IMG/VR virus record: IMGVR_UViG_3300044961_000262
Span: 19,780 to 83,779 of that record
Direction: 5' to 3' (one strand)
Source: a virus
Length of the DNA: 64,000 bases
Shown here: in pieces, positions 14,275 through 20,856 of the stretch
How positions within the stretch are numbered: position 1 is the stretch's first letter
Layout of the letters: each line of letters starts with the position of its first letter
The notes under the pieces: model-generated
What the model saw: only the letters and a program-made list of their open reading frames with translations
Told to the model about the DNA's origin: nothing
Databases searched by the model: none
Program-made: the position numbers and the translations under genes

Positions 14275-14620
14275 TAAATTTTACCCATCTGCATTTATAG
14301 AGGCTTTGGACTCTCAATGATTAATCATTGGCTGCATTAATAAATCAGTAAACAATGGCGCAATCTTCGTCAAGACCGCTTATTTTCATTGTTTACCTAC
14401 CTGTTTGTAGATGGTTCTGCCATCGCAACATTAACTTTCATTAAGGAGCTACCTTAATTACTCGAAGGTCTTCTTCAAGTTTACTCGTAGAGCTGTTTTC
14501 CTTGCGCTAGGTTTTACAGATACTTGGATTACATGAAAATGCCATGTAGCAGGAACAATTAAATCCATACCCTATTCCTACTTTAAGGTATTTAAGACGG
14601 TTTAACTCACCGACAGCTTT
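14275..14620 (-). ncRNA. Structured non-coding RNA (~345 nt), class not recognised
   Basis: The interval has no ORF, is GC-richer than flanking genes, and is full of pairings: a 10-bp helix 14348-14357 with 14387-14396 enclosing an 8-bp stem-loop 14360-14379, and hairpins at 14315-14330 (perfect palindrome), 14410-14424, 14442-14456, 14461-14479 and 14500-14511. A nested pair of stems lies at 14526-14566 (GGATT/AATCC outside ACATG/CATGT). Two stems keep pairing only with G-U pairs on the minus strand (GCGGTCTT/AAGATTGC and CTTGAAG/CTTCGAG), so the RNA is leftward. I see no group I, RNase P or tmRNA core. It could be a free RNA or the leader of the 13511-14248 gene. Confidence 0.7.
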
Positions 14621-14896
14621 TTAATAAATATCTATTTCACAAGCATCAAATCCACAACAATATTCTCCTAAATGCTCTTCACCACAATTAGGACAAGTTT
14701 GTGAATTATTAAAATCTTGTGCAATATCACCTTTCAGTTTAAATTTAGTTACAGACTTACTATTATTCTGTTGTAACTTTTGGATATTGCGTAATAGCAT
14801 CTTAAAAGCATTTCTAACATGGTTATTATCCATATCATCAACATTTATAAGATTGCCATTACGCATTTTCCAATAGACAGGCGAATTATCCTTCAT
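14621..14896 (-). CDS. Small protein with WKM-G-L segment and zinc-ribbon-like tail (91 aa)
   Basis: N-terminal VYWKMRNGNLINVDDMDNNH matches the pattern of the 8798-9064 protein; these two look like paralogs. Its C-terminal 25 residues add TCPNCGEEHLGEYCCGFDAC, whose Cys spacing suggests one zinc ion. Overlaps the upstream gene by 11 nt. Function unknown; the zinc tail may bind nucleic acid or a partner protein. Confidence 0.6.
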   Translation of the reverse strand: MKDNSPVYWKMRNGNLINVDDMDNNHVRNAFKMLLRNIQKLQQNNSKSVTKFKLKGDIAQDFNNSQTCPNCGEEHLGEYCCGFDACEIDIY

Positions 14897-15179
14897 AAGA
14901 TTGATTTTTTAATGAATTTAATTTAGATTCGTTTTTTAAATCAAGATATTTCTGATATTTAAGACAATCTAATTCATCAGTTAGTTCTGAAATTGCATAA
15001 TTCCATTCTAAACGATATTGATAATTATCTGAAACATCTTCAATATCTTCTAAAGATAATCTATTTTTACTTTTTAAATCTTTCAGTTCTTGCAATTCTT
15101 TTTCAACCTGTCTAATTCTTTCTTCTATATCAGAAGGAAAATAAGGTTGCATTTCATCGAAATACTTAGGCTTTTTCAT
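14886..15179 (-). CDS. Small coiled-coil protein (97 aa)
   Basis: Two long charged helices (about residues 18-45 and 60-92) with a tight turn between them, a helical hairpin layout. Start MKKPKYFDEMQPYF. No family recognised. It is the first gene downstream of the structured 15180-15498 stretch and is coupled to the next gene by an 11-nt overlap. Confidence 0.55.
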   Translation of the reverse strand: MKKPKYFDEMQPYFPSDIEERIRQVEKELQELKDLKSKNRLSLEDIEDVSDNYQYRLEWNYAISELTDELDCLKYQKYLDLKNESKLNSLKNQSYEG

Positions 15180-15498
15180 TTTGTTTATTATTTAAGTTTT
15201 ACAACTAACTCTCAGCATAGTTGAACTCTGAATTTGAATAGTTTATTCTATTTTTCTGTTTCGATGCTCAATTACATCATCATCAGTATGAACAATAGTC
15301 CATAGACAGATATTATAAAAATAACTCTCAACCATTAGGCTTTATGATTGAGAGTTATAGTTGCGAGTTCTCGCTGCAATTTACTGAGTTTACATGATCG
15401 TAGTTTTAAATTAACAAAATAAAGAAACAGTGTATCTATAAAGGTAGAGGTTAATTACTCCTTTTTTGGTTCACCTTGTGGATTTTTACCACAGTAGC
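15180..15498 (-). other. Non-coding structured interval with terminator
   Basis: No ORF of note. On the minus strand, 3' of the 15499-15894 gene, lie a GTGG/CCAC hairpin (about 15476-15492), a GCGAG/CTCGC hairpin (about 15363-15375) and then an 11-bp stem ATAACTCTCAA/TTGAGAGTTAT (15321-15331 and 15348-15358) followed by TTTTATAAT. The rest (15180-15320) should contain the promoter and leader for the 14886 gene, but I cannot point to a convincing box. Confidence 0.55.
15311..15358 (-). terminator. Intrinsic terminator after the 15499-15894 gene
   Basis: Eleven-base-pair perfect stem (15321-15331 with 15348-15358), 16-nt loop, and a T-rich tract on the minus strand (complement of 15311-15320). 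It is about 140 nt past the stop codon, leaving a long structured 3' untranslated region. Confidence 0.75.
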
Positions 15499-15894
15499 CT
15501 ACACTATTTCTTTAACAATAGGAGCAACATTCATATACCTAATTTTAGGTCTACGATTGTTATTCCTTGCTACAGCTTCAATTTCCTTATTACTAAGGTT
15601 ATTATCGCCATAGCTTCTTTCTAATTCATACTGATATACATCTTCAAGATAGCCTTTTTCTTGTTGATTCATATAGTTAATGAATTTTTCAGCATCAGAA
15701 TCACGAATTAGATATAGAAATTTATTTTCTCCATCTTCTTCGTAAACTGTTCTTCCTTCATTTAATCCCCAAAATGAACACATAATATATGGAGGTTCAT
15801 CATTAGGAAATGTATGTTTGTGGATAATAGTATATCCTTTTACTTTTTGTCCAACATACGGAAATAACAAAAAGAGTTCTCTTGATTTGTTCAT
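15499..15894 (-). CDS. Unknown phage protein (131 aa)
   Basis: Beta-rich first half (VGQKVKGYTIIHKHTFPNDE, MCSFWGLNEGRTVYEEDG) and a helical, charged second half. No family recognised. It stands alone between two terminators, so it is an independent early transcript. Ends in TAG. Confidence 0.55.
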   Translation of the reverse strand: MNKSRELFLLFPYVGQKVKGYTIIHKHTFPNDEPPYIMCSFWGLNEGRTVYEEDGENKFLYLIRDSDAEKFINYMNQQEKGYLEDVYQYELERSYGDNNLSNKEIEAVARNNNRRPKIRYMNVAPIVKEIV

Positions 15895-16102
15895 TTTAAT
15901 ATTTTTTTTGAGTTTGAGCTACCATTTATTTTAATTCTTTGGGAACATTAAGAATTTGTTTAAGTGTAAAAACAAAAAACCTTACTAAGTACGAAACTTT
16001 TCAGGTTTTATGACAAATCCGCGTGATTTGTTCAGACACGCTCATAATCAACAAGTTACATTGTTGAATTTAAAGTTTTACTTTAATTTTTATATTAAAC
16101 CA
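15895..16102 (-). other. Non-coding structured interval upstream of the 15499-15894 gene
   Basis: No ORF. On the minus strand, downstream of the repeat palindrome, there are hairpins TTAAAGT/ACTTTAA (about 16068-16084), CAACA/TGTTG (about 16048-16065), GCGTG/CACGC with an alternative ACAAAT/ATTTGT pairing (about 16011-16040), then a terminator at 15966-16009. The last 65 nt before the 15894 start are A-rich leader. Confidence 0.5.
15966..16009 (-). terminator. Probable intrinsic terminator of the first leftward transcript
   Basis: Seven-base-pair stem AAAACCT/AGGTTTT (15976-15982 with 16003-16009), 20-nt loop, followed on the minus strand by TTTTTTGTTTTT. It ends the transcript that starts with the 16211-16549 gene, about 200 nt beyond its stop. 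Confidence 0.6.
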
Positions 16103-16198
16103 GTTAGCAAGTTTAGCAAATTTAGCAATATTAGTAAGTACGAATAGTTAGCAACATTATCTGAAGACAATGTGCTAACTATGCTAACAATGCTAAAC
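16103..16198. repeat. Palindromic array of 9-bp repeats
   Basis: TTAGCAA occurs at 16104, 16113 and 16122, with the variant TTAGTAA at 16131, exactly 9 bp apart, and once more at 16148. The reverse form TGCTAA follows at 16173, 16182 and 16191, also 9 bp apart. The two halves face each other around 16160, so the whole forms a ~95-bp imperfect palindrome with a perfect 9-bp core stem (ATAGTTAGC/GCTAACTAT) and an inner ACATT/AATGT pairing. Candidates: replication origin iterons, a multi-site operator, or a structured RNA, since it is probably transcribed leftward as 3' UTR. Confidence 0.8.
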
Positions 16199-16210
16199 AA
16201 CCTATTGTCC

Positions 16211-16549
16211 TTACATTTGGACAATAAGTTGTGTGCCGAATACAGAAGCGGCTTTCGCAAATTCAGTTGCTGAACCTGCACCGTCAAACGATTTGAATTC
16301 CATAGATTGTTTCAAACGTGTAACAGTTTCGCCTTTAAGAAACAACGGTTTACCGTCTTTTAACGTTTTAGAGTCGTTTTGGGCTATAAATTTGTCGCCA
16401 ACTTCGTTGATAACGATAGACACGATACGTGCTCCATTATTTGAAGTGTCGCCATTAGCCCAAACGGTTCCGTTAGGTGTTTCGATAGCGGTTTTGCCCA
16501 ATTTTTCGATAAAACGTTGGGCAATAATTGGTTGATTTTCAAATTTCAT
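16211..16549 (-). CDS. First leftward gene; unknown beta-rich protein (112 aa)
   Basis: The frame opens at 16600, but MKFENQPIIAQRFIEKLGKT at 16549 is the natural start; the upstream extension is leader-like. Beta-rich, with many Thr/Ser/Val. Its codon choice (GC-rich third positions, GCG, CGT, TCG) is unlike that of most left-arm genes and resembles highly expressed genes. It is the first gene of the leftward arm and has a long folded 3' region. Function unknown; abundant early protein is the best description. The gene's last codons form part of an ATTGTCC/GGACAAT hairpin (16204-16225). Confidence 0.6.
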   Translation of the reverse strand: MKFENQPIIAQRFIEKLGKTAIETPNGTVWANGDTSNNGARIVSIVINEVGDKFIAQNDSKTLKDGKPLFLKGETVTRLKQSMEFKSFDGAGSATEFAKAASVFGTQLIVQM

Positions 16550-16819
16550 AATGATAGAATTAAAAGGTTGAAGAATAAGATACGGGTAACATCCCCGCAA
16601 AATTGGAGAGGGGGATCTTTGTATGACCTAGAACACATTCACATATTTTTCTCAAAAAAAAAATTCCAAAAAAAAATTTTTAAAAAATAAGCATGTTCAA
16701 AACGCAAACATCTAACTCTCTGATAATCATTCAGAAACGTAACGAAAATTTGCTATATATATTCTCTATAATTTGACAAGATTTCTCTCTGAATATCAAC
16801 AACTTAACACTTTCCTTTT

Positions 16820-16832
16820 TGAACATTGTTCA
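16820..16832. promoter_or_regulatory. Palindromic operator candidate TGAACA-T-TGTTCA
   Basis: Perfect 6+1+6 palindrome. It shares the TGAAC/GTTCA half-site with the palindrome over the -7 box 26 bp downstream and covers the probable -33 TTG (16826-16828). Two spaced copies of one half-site pair at a promoter suggest a dimeric repressor, perhaps the winged-helix protein encoded just downstream (autoregulation, inference). Confidence 0.6.
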
Positions 16833-16861
16833 TTTTATTAAATTTGTTCATATATTTGAAC
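16826..16861 (+). promoter_or_regulatory. Rightward promoter with overlapping operator
   Basis: -7 box TATATTTG (16851-16858) matches the Bacteroidota TAnnTTTG consensus. TTG at 16826-16828 lies 22 bp upstream, within the range reported for flavobacteria. The box is embedded in the palindrome GTTCA-TATATT-TGAAC (16846-16861), so a bound protein would occlude it. Drives 16875 onward. Confidence 0.7.
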
Positions 16862-16874
16862 CGCAATAAAACAA

Positions 16875-17405
16875 ATGAGTAAACAAGTACCAGATTCCAT
16901 TAAACAAGCTAAATCTCCTTTTATTCAGGAGCTTAAAATACCTGTATTTAATAAACAGGTATCTGAAGATTTAGCCGTTATGGATAGATTAAGTGTTGAA
17001 AATGATGTAGTTATCTCTTTAGGAGCAACTCATACTATCAAAAGAGGATACGTTATTGAAAAGGATAGAAAAGTAAATCTTTATTATGAAAATGATGGTG
17101 AAGATCTTAGACCCGCATATTCTTCTTTATCTAAAGAAGGTAGAATGTTATTAGAGTATATACTATTATATTGTCTTAGGGAAAATAAATTGTACTGTTA
17201 CATTGATTTTAAAGACTTTATGGAAAAGTATAATGTGTTTTCTAGAACTACGGTGTGGTCATCTAAAAAAAATCTTATAGATCATATATTTATTGCTCCA
17301 ACTTCTCATAACGGATGGTATTGGATTAATCCTAAATATATGTTTAAAGGATATAGAACTAAGGTTTACGAATTACAAGATAACCTTAAAATTAAAGAAG
17401 TGTAA
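16875..17405 (+). CDS. RepL-like winged-helix DNA-binding protein
   Basis: A 176-residue protein. Residues about 90-165 form a helix-turn-helix plus wing: a helix LLEYILLYCLRENK, then SRTTVWSSKKNLIDHIFIAP, then the wing GWYWINPKYMFKG. The last element closely resembles plasmid RepL-type initiators, which end their DNA-binding domain with a similar WINP..F.G strand. Likely a replication initiator or the regulator of the divergent promoters. The adjacent GTTCA/TGAAC palindromes and the 9-bp repeats are candidate targets. First gene of the rightward arm. Confidence 0.6.
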   Translation: MSKQVPDSIKQAKSPFIQELKIPVFNKQVSEDLAVMDRLSVENDVVISLGATHTIKRGYVIEKDRKVNLYYENDGEDLRPAYSSLSKEGRMLLEYILLYCLRENKLYCYIDFKDFMEKYNVFSRTTVWSSKKNLIDHIFIAPTSHNGWYWINPKYMFKGYRTKVYELQDNLKIKEV

Positions 17406-17423
17406 ATTATAATAAGAAAAAAT

Positions 17424-17834
17424 ATGAAAGAAAGAGAAAAATTAGCAGTAGACAAAGAAGGAAATTTAATTCCTACCGGTCAAAAACAAATATCAATTGA
17501 TGACATTAATGAATTACAAGAATGTAATTACGTTCCTTATGGACATGAAACACTATTACAAATGTTATCGACTAAAGAACAGGTAACTCAATCGGGTATT
17601 ATTTTACCTAAAACTGAAAGAGGTGAAATTAAAGCGATTGTAGCTGCAACCAATGAACATTCTGGATTAACTAGAGGTCAAGTAGTTAGATTAGACGGAA
17701 TGATGTTTGGACAAACGGGTGTTTGGATTGATTATATTGAAGGTAAACCTTTTACTCAGGTACCTAATCATTTCATTAAAGGAGTTTATCAAGGAATTAA
17801 TTTAAGTAATTGGAAAAACAATGAACATAACTGA
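17424..17834 (+). CDS. GroES-like co-chaperonin fold protein (putative)
   Basis: Residues 35-125 follow the GroES order: a first strand with a preserved loop (LLQMLSTKEQVTQSGIILP), then EIKAIVAATNEHSGLTRGQV with the L..G..V turn, then a strand pair and a closing IKGVY strand. The spacing between the GIILP end of the mobile-loop equivalent and the L(T)RGQVV turn is as in Cpn10 proteins. Phage co-chaperonins (T4 gp31 type) adapt host GroEL for capsid-protein folding, a plausible role here. Sequence identity is low, so the call is tentative. Overlaps the next gene by 14 nt. Confidence 0.5.
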   Translation: MKEREKLAVDKEGNLIPTGQKQISIDDINELQECNYVPYGHETLLQMLSTKEQVTQSGIILPKTERGEIKAIVAATNEHSGLTRGQVVRLDGMMFGQTGVWIDYIEGKPFTQVPNHFIKGVYQGINLSNWKNNEHN

Positions 17835-18078
17835 AGAATCTAAAGAGTTTGAAACTCCTCAAGTAGAAAGTATTCAAGAAGCAATTGAAGCTCTTAAACA
17901 AACAGGTAATGTTTTTAAAACAATTAATGTTGGAAATGAAGAAGTTAGATTGTTTCAATCTTATTCAAATCAAAGATTACCTGAAGAATCTTATTATGAA
18001 TATAAAATTAGACAGTATATTATGAAAGAAAGCCTTAAATCTCATAAACGCAATGGGTACTCTGGTAGTAACGTATGA
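17821..18078 (+). CDS. Unknown small protein (85 aa)
   Basis: Acidic N-terminus, a central strand pair (FKTINVGNEEVRLFQSYSN), and a helical basic end containing YEYKIRQYIMKESLKSHKRN. The C-terminal pattern is shared by small proteins near the packaging genes of many crAss-like phages. Tightly packed: overlaps both neighbours. Function unknown. Confidence 0.55.
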   Translation: MNITEESKEFETPQVESIQEAIEALKQTGNVFKTINVGNEEVRLFQSYSNQRLPEESYYEYKIRQYIMKESLKSHKRNGYSGSNV

Positions 18079-18211
18079 GTTTAATGAATTAAGTGAGTTA
18101 TTAGTAGGTACAGAGAGATATAAATCTTTGTACCGAACTAATAATTTAACTTTCAATTATCAAATGTTTATTGGTAATAATAAATTTATAAGTATTTTTG
18201 TACTGAAATGA
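18053..18211 (+). CDS. Unknown small protein (52 aa)
   Basis: MGTLVVTYEFNELSELLVGT, then a strand-rich remainder ending FISIFVLK. It overlaps the upstream gene by 26 nt, and its TGA overlaps the next ATG as ATGA, the typical coupling used here. Below normal gene-calling length, but the only frame filling this stretch. Confidence 0.55.
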   Translation: MGTLVVTYEFNELSELLVGTERYKSLYRTNNLTFNYQMFIGNNKFISIFVLK

Positions 18212-18462
18212 ATCAAAGGAATATACTATTTACAACAAACTATGCTGTATATTATGATAGTTGGGTTAAAGTTCCTTCTGAAGGAAGACCTAAAGGTTTT
18301 TTCGATACTTACACAAGAAAAGATTATACAATTAATGTTACTTCTGGCGAATTCTATCTATTATTAGAAATAATAGATTCTAAAAATAAAGTTGTTTTTA
18401 AAGGAACAGTTAGAACGATTCCGGATTACATAAAGTTAAAAAGAAAATTAAAATGGATTTAA
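18208..18462 (+). CDS. Unknown small protein (84 aa)
   Basis: A beta-rich domain (an FTTNYAVYYDSWVKVPSEG start, then YTINVTSGEFYLLLEIIDSK). It may be a small sandwich or barrel. No family recognised. ATGA-coupled upstream, 10-nt overlap downstream with the HU/IHF-like gene. Confidence 0.5.
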   Translation: MNQRNILFTTNYAVYYDSWVKVPSEGRPKGFFDTYTRKDYTINVTSGEFYLLLEIIDSKNKVVFKGTVRTIPDYIKLKRKLKWI

Positions 18463-18746
18463 AACAATTAAATAGTGAATTTGTTAAGTTAGCTCGTAAA
18501 CATGAATTAACTGTAAGTCAAATTAAATTAATTTATAATCACCAGTTTAAGCTTATTATGAATAAAATTCATGAAGATTTTGAAAAACCGATTAACGAAA
18601 GAGATTCTATTAAATTGAGAGGATTGGGTACTTTAAAATTTAATCCATATCTTGCGAAACGAATAACAGAAAAAAAAGATAATTATGAACAAAAAATTTT
18701 ATTTAAAGGCTCTTCCGAAAATGGAAACGGAGCTGAATCTAATTAA
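18453..18746 (+). CDS. HU/IHF-like DNA-binding protein (putative)
   Basis: A 97-residue protein with a helical N-terminal half and IKLRGLGTLKFNPYLAKRI at residues 52-70. This strand-turn-strand resembles the start of the HU/IHF beta-arm region (their ..L.GFG.F......R). crAss-like phages are known to encode IHF-like subunits in this genome region. Likely bends DNA in replication, transcription or packaging. The Asn/Ser-rich tail overlaps the next gene. Confidence 0.5.
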   Translation: MDLKQLNSEFVKLARKHELTVSQIKLIYNHQFKLIMNKIHEDFEKPINERDSIKLRGLGTLKFNPYLAKRITEKKDNYEQKILFKGSSENGNGAESN

Positions 18747-18921
18747 AACAATGATTGATGTTTTAATTTATGAAAAGAATGTAGCGGAAAATCCTAACAT
18801 TGAAGTAATTAACATTGCTCAAAATACTATGAGAGAAACCGTTTTAAATATTAAAAAGGTTTTGTCTAATCCTAGTAAATATGATAATAGATTAACTCCC
18901 GAAGACGATTTATTATCTTAA
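18721..18921 (+). CDS. Small helical protein (66 aa)
   Basis: The frame opens at 18685, but METELNLIKTMIDVLIYEKN at 18721 is preferred: it cuts the overlap with the HU/IHF-like gene from 62 to 26 nt and removes an unhelical basic leader. Two helices joined by a proline-containing link. Unknown function; it lies 2 nt before the exonuclease gene. Confidence 0.5.
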   Translation: METELNLIKTMIDVLIYEKNVAENPNIEVINIAQNTMRETVLNIKKVLSNPSKYDNRLTPEDDLLS

Positions 18922-18923
18922 TT

Positions 18924-19694
18924 ATGAAACAAAAAATTAAACGTCTATATTTCGATATAGAAATAAGTCCGAATGTTGTATATTCTTGGAATACAGGATA
19001 CAACATAAAAATTGATCCTGAAAATATAGTAACTGAAAGAGCTATTATATGTATATGTTATAAATGGGAAGATGAAAAAAAAGTACACTACTTAACTTGG
19101 GATAAAGGGAATGATAAAAAGCTATTAAAAGAATTTATAGAAATAATAAATTCAGCGGATGAAGTTGTAGGTCATAATTCCGATAAATTCAATATTAAAT
19201 GGGTAAGAACAAGATGTTTATATCATAGAATTCCGGCAATGCCTAAGTATAAATCTATTGACACATTAAAGCTTTCTAAAAGTCAATTTAAATTTAATTC
19301 TAATAAATTAGATTATATATCTAAATATTTAGGTTTCGGAGGTAAGATTAAAACGTCTTATGATTTATGGAAAAGAATAATGAATAATGATCAGAAAGCT
19401 TTAGATCAAATGGTTAGGTATTGTAAAAAAGATGTTTTAATTTTAGAAGAAGTATATAAATCAATACAGCTATATTCTCCACATAAGACTCATGTAGGAG
19501 TTCATTTCGGAGGATATAAATCGGATTGTCCTAAATGTGGCTCCGAAAAAGTTCATTCTAGAGGTTATTCTACAACAGCTGCCGGTACTATTAGCAGAAG
19601 ATGTAATTGTAAAGATTGTAATACTTGGTTTAGTGTACCCTTAACAACATTCAATAAAGAAAATAGAATTAAAAATAATGTCGCAAAAATATGA
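18924..19694 (+). CDS. DEDD-family 3'-5' exonuclease with C-terminal zinc ribbon
   Basis: RNase H-fold exonuclease of the DnaQ/PolB-exo class: motif I D11-I-E13 in YFDIEIS, motif II GHNSDKFN (D87), and motif III Y166-x3-D170 in YCKKDVLI, so all four DEDD residues are present. The C-terminus carries CPKC (202-205) and CNCKDC (227-232), a zinc ribbon that probably grips nucleic acid. Likely role: DNA proofreading-type or end-processing exonuclease. It is a stand-alone enzyme, since no polymerase domain follows. Coupled to the next gene by a 4-nt overlap. Confidence 0.8.
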   Translation: MKQKIKRLYFDIEISPNVVYSWNTGYNIKIDPENIVTERAIICICYKWEDEKKVHYLTWDKGNDKKLLKEFIEIINSADEVVGHNSDKFNIKWVRTRCLYHRIPAMPKYKSIDTLKLSKSQFKFNSNKLDYISKYLGFGGKIKTSYDLWKRIMNNDQKALDQMVRYCKKDVLILEEVYKSIQLYSPHKTHVGVHFGGYKSDCPKCGSEKVHSRGYSTTAAGTISRRCNCKDCNTWFSVPLTTFNKENRIKNNVAKI

Positions 19695-19975
19695 AATTTA
19701 TTAAATTAGAAGTTCTTTATTCGTCAGTTAATGATGATGAAACGGATTCATATAAAAATGTATTAAAAGAAATAGGTGTAGATTCGGAAGAAGATGCTGT
19801 TTTTAAAACTACATATTTTAATAATGAAAACTTTAAAGAAGAAATATTTTGTATAGCAGCAAGAAAGGATAATCCTGATAATTCAGTTATTGAATTTTTT
19901 GACGGTAAAAGTATAATTGTAAATGAAAAGCTTGAAAATTTAATTTTAAAATTAAATGATACCGAAACAGTTTAA
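19691..19975 (+). CDS. Unknown small protein (94 aa)
   Basis: An alpha/beta small domain with an acidic surface (SSVNDDETDSYKNVLKEIGV). No motif recognised. Overlaps the exonuclease gene by 4 nt and the metallopeptidase gene by 20 nt, so it is cotranslated with them. Confidence 0.5.
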   Translation: MKFIKLEVLYSSVNDDETDSYKNVLKEIGVDSEEDAVFKTTYFNNENFKEEIFCIAARKDNPDNSVIEFFDGKSIIVNEKLENLILKLNDTETV

Positions 19976-20279
19976 AATATTAAACCATACAATTGATGTA
20001 ATATTCGACAATGAATATTGTTATCAGAAAAATGCTTTCGGTATATTTTTAGCAAATGAAAATAAAATAATATTAGCTGATAGCTATAGAACAAAGAAGC
20101 AATGGAGAAAATATAAACCTGAAATTGTAGAACATGTCTTTCATCATGAAATGGTTCACGTAATATTGTATTATATGAATCATTCTCTTTTTGAAAATGA
20201 AGAATTTGTAGATAATTTTGCAGGATTATTAGCTCAAATAGAACAAACGAAAAAATATGAAATTAATGAAAGTAACTGA
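19956..20279 (+). CDS. Putative zinc metallopeptidase (HExxH)
   Basis: A 107-residue protein with HHEMVH at residues 63-68, giving H64-E-M-V-H68 as the zinc and catalytic motif, inside a helix (VEHVFHHEMVHVILYYM). Acidic residues 14-18 further on (NEEFVDNFA) could supply the third ligand, as in ImmA/IrrE- or SprT-like families. Small minimal peptidases of this kind occur next to packaging genes of crAss-like phages. Possible roles: cleavage of a host repressor, or procapsid maturation. Substrate unknown. Confidence 0.7.
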   Translation: MIPKQFKILNHTIDVIFDNEYCYQKNAFGIFLANENKIILADSYRTKKQWRKYKPEIVEHVFHHEMVHVILYYMNHSLFENEEFVDNFAGLLAQIEQTKKYEINESN

Positions 20280-20856
20280 AGATCTTCAACTTGAAGTTCT
20301 TCCCGAAACAGTTTTAATACCGGAATTTAAAGATATAATTAAAAAAAATAAAACAGTCGATGGAGCTAAAAAAGATTTTGCTTATATTTATCATATGGCT
20401 AATCATGATGGTCCTTATTCAAGTTATCCAATTCAAGAACGACAACAAAGATTAGCTAATGATTTATATTTAGATCACACTTGGGTTCCTGACGAATACA
20501 TTAATAAAGCCATTGAAAAATATAAAGAGTTAAATAATAGTCCTTCAACTAAAGCTTTGACTACTATTATTAATGCCATGTATAAAACTAATAAAATAGT
20601 AGATACGCTTATTAATGAGATAGAACAGAACTTAGCAGATAATAAACATAAAGTTGGTATTAATAACAAAAGAGGTCAAGTTGTTTCAGGTATTGAATTA
20701 ATGCTCAACGACTTAACGGCTTTAATGAAAGCTTCTAAAGAAGTTCCGAATCTTATAGATCAATATGAAAAGTTACAAGATAAATTAATGAAAGAAAAAA
20801 TGGAAGCCGCTTCCAAATTTAGAGGAGGAGCTTCGATAAGTGAATTTGAAAGATAA
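20257..20856 (+). CDS. Conserved crAss-type protein upstream of TerL; candidate small terminase
   Basis: A 199-residue helical protein with a conserved-looking block near residues 43-75 (AYIYHMANHDGPYSSYP, QERQQRLANDLY) and a long helical C-terminal half. Position directly before the large terminase gene (TAATG junction) and the all-helical make-up fit a small terminase subunit or packaging factor, but I see no clear helix-turn-helix. The ATG at 20266 is an alternative start that shortens the overlap with the metallopeptidase gene from 23 to 14 nt. Confidence 0.55.
   Translation: MKLMKVTEDLQLEVLPETVLIPEFKDIIKKNKTVDGAKKDFAYIYHMANHDGPYSSYPIQERQQRLANDLYLDHTWVPDEYINKAIEKYKELNNSPSTKALTTIINAMYKTNKIVDTLINEIEQNLADNKHKVGINNKRGQVVSGIELMLNDLTALMKASKEVPNLIDQYEKLQDKLMKEKMEAASKFRGGASISEFER

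Larger units (their letters stand above)
16550..16874. other. Divergent intergenic control region
   Basis: A 325-nt gap between the two oppositely transcribed arms. From left to right it holds an ATCCCC/GGGGGAT stem-loop (about 16590-16617) in the likely leader of the leftward transcript, then A- and T-tracts (16650-16690), which suggest curved or easily melted DNA. Next come a TATATATATTC stretch (16753-16765) and the rightward promoter with its two palindromes (16820-16861). No leftward TAnnTTTG box is visible, which fits transcription of the left arm by the phage's own virion polymerase. Confidence 0.6.

Noticed and set aside
16090-16287. Minus-strand ORF across the 9-bp repeat array
   Set aside because: The 9-bp period equals three codons, so an open frame with repeated Leu/Asn/Ile arises by chance; it also overlaps the real 16211-16549 gene in another frame.
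16233-16535. Plus-strand 100-codon ORF opposite the first leftward gene
   Set aside because: Antisense shadow of the 16211-16549 gene; no start context and no rightward promoter before it.
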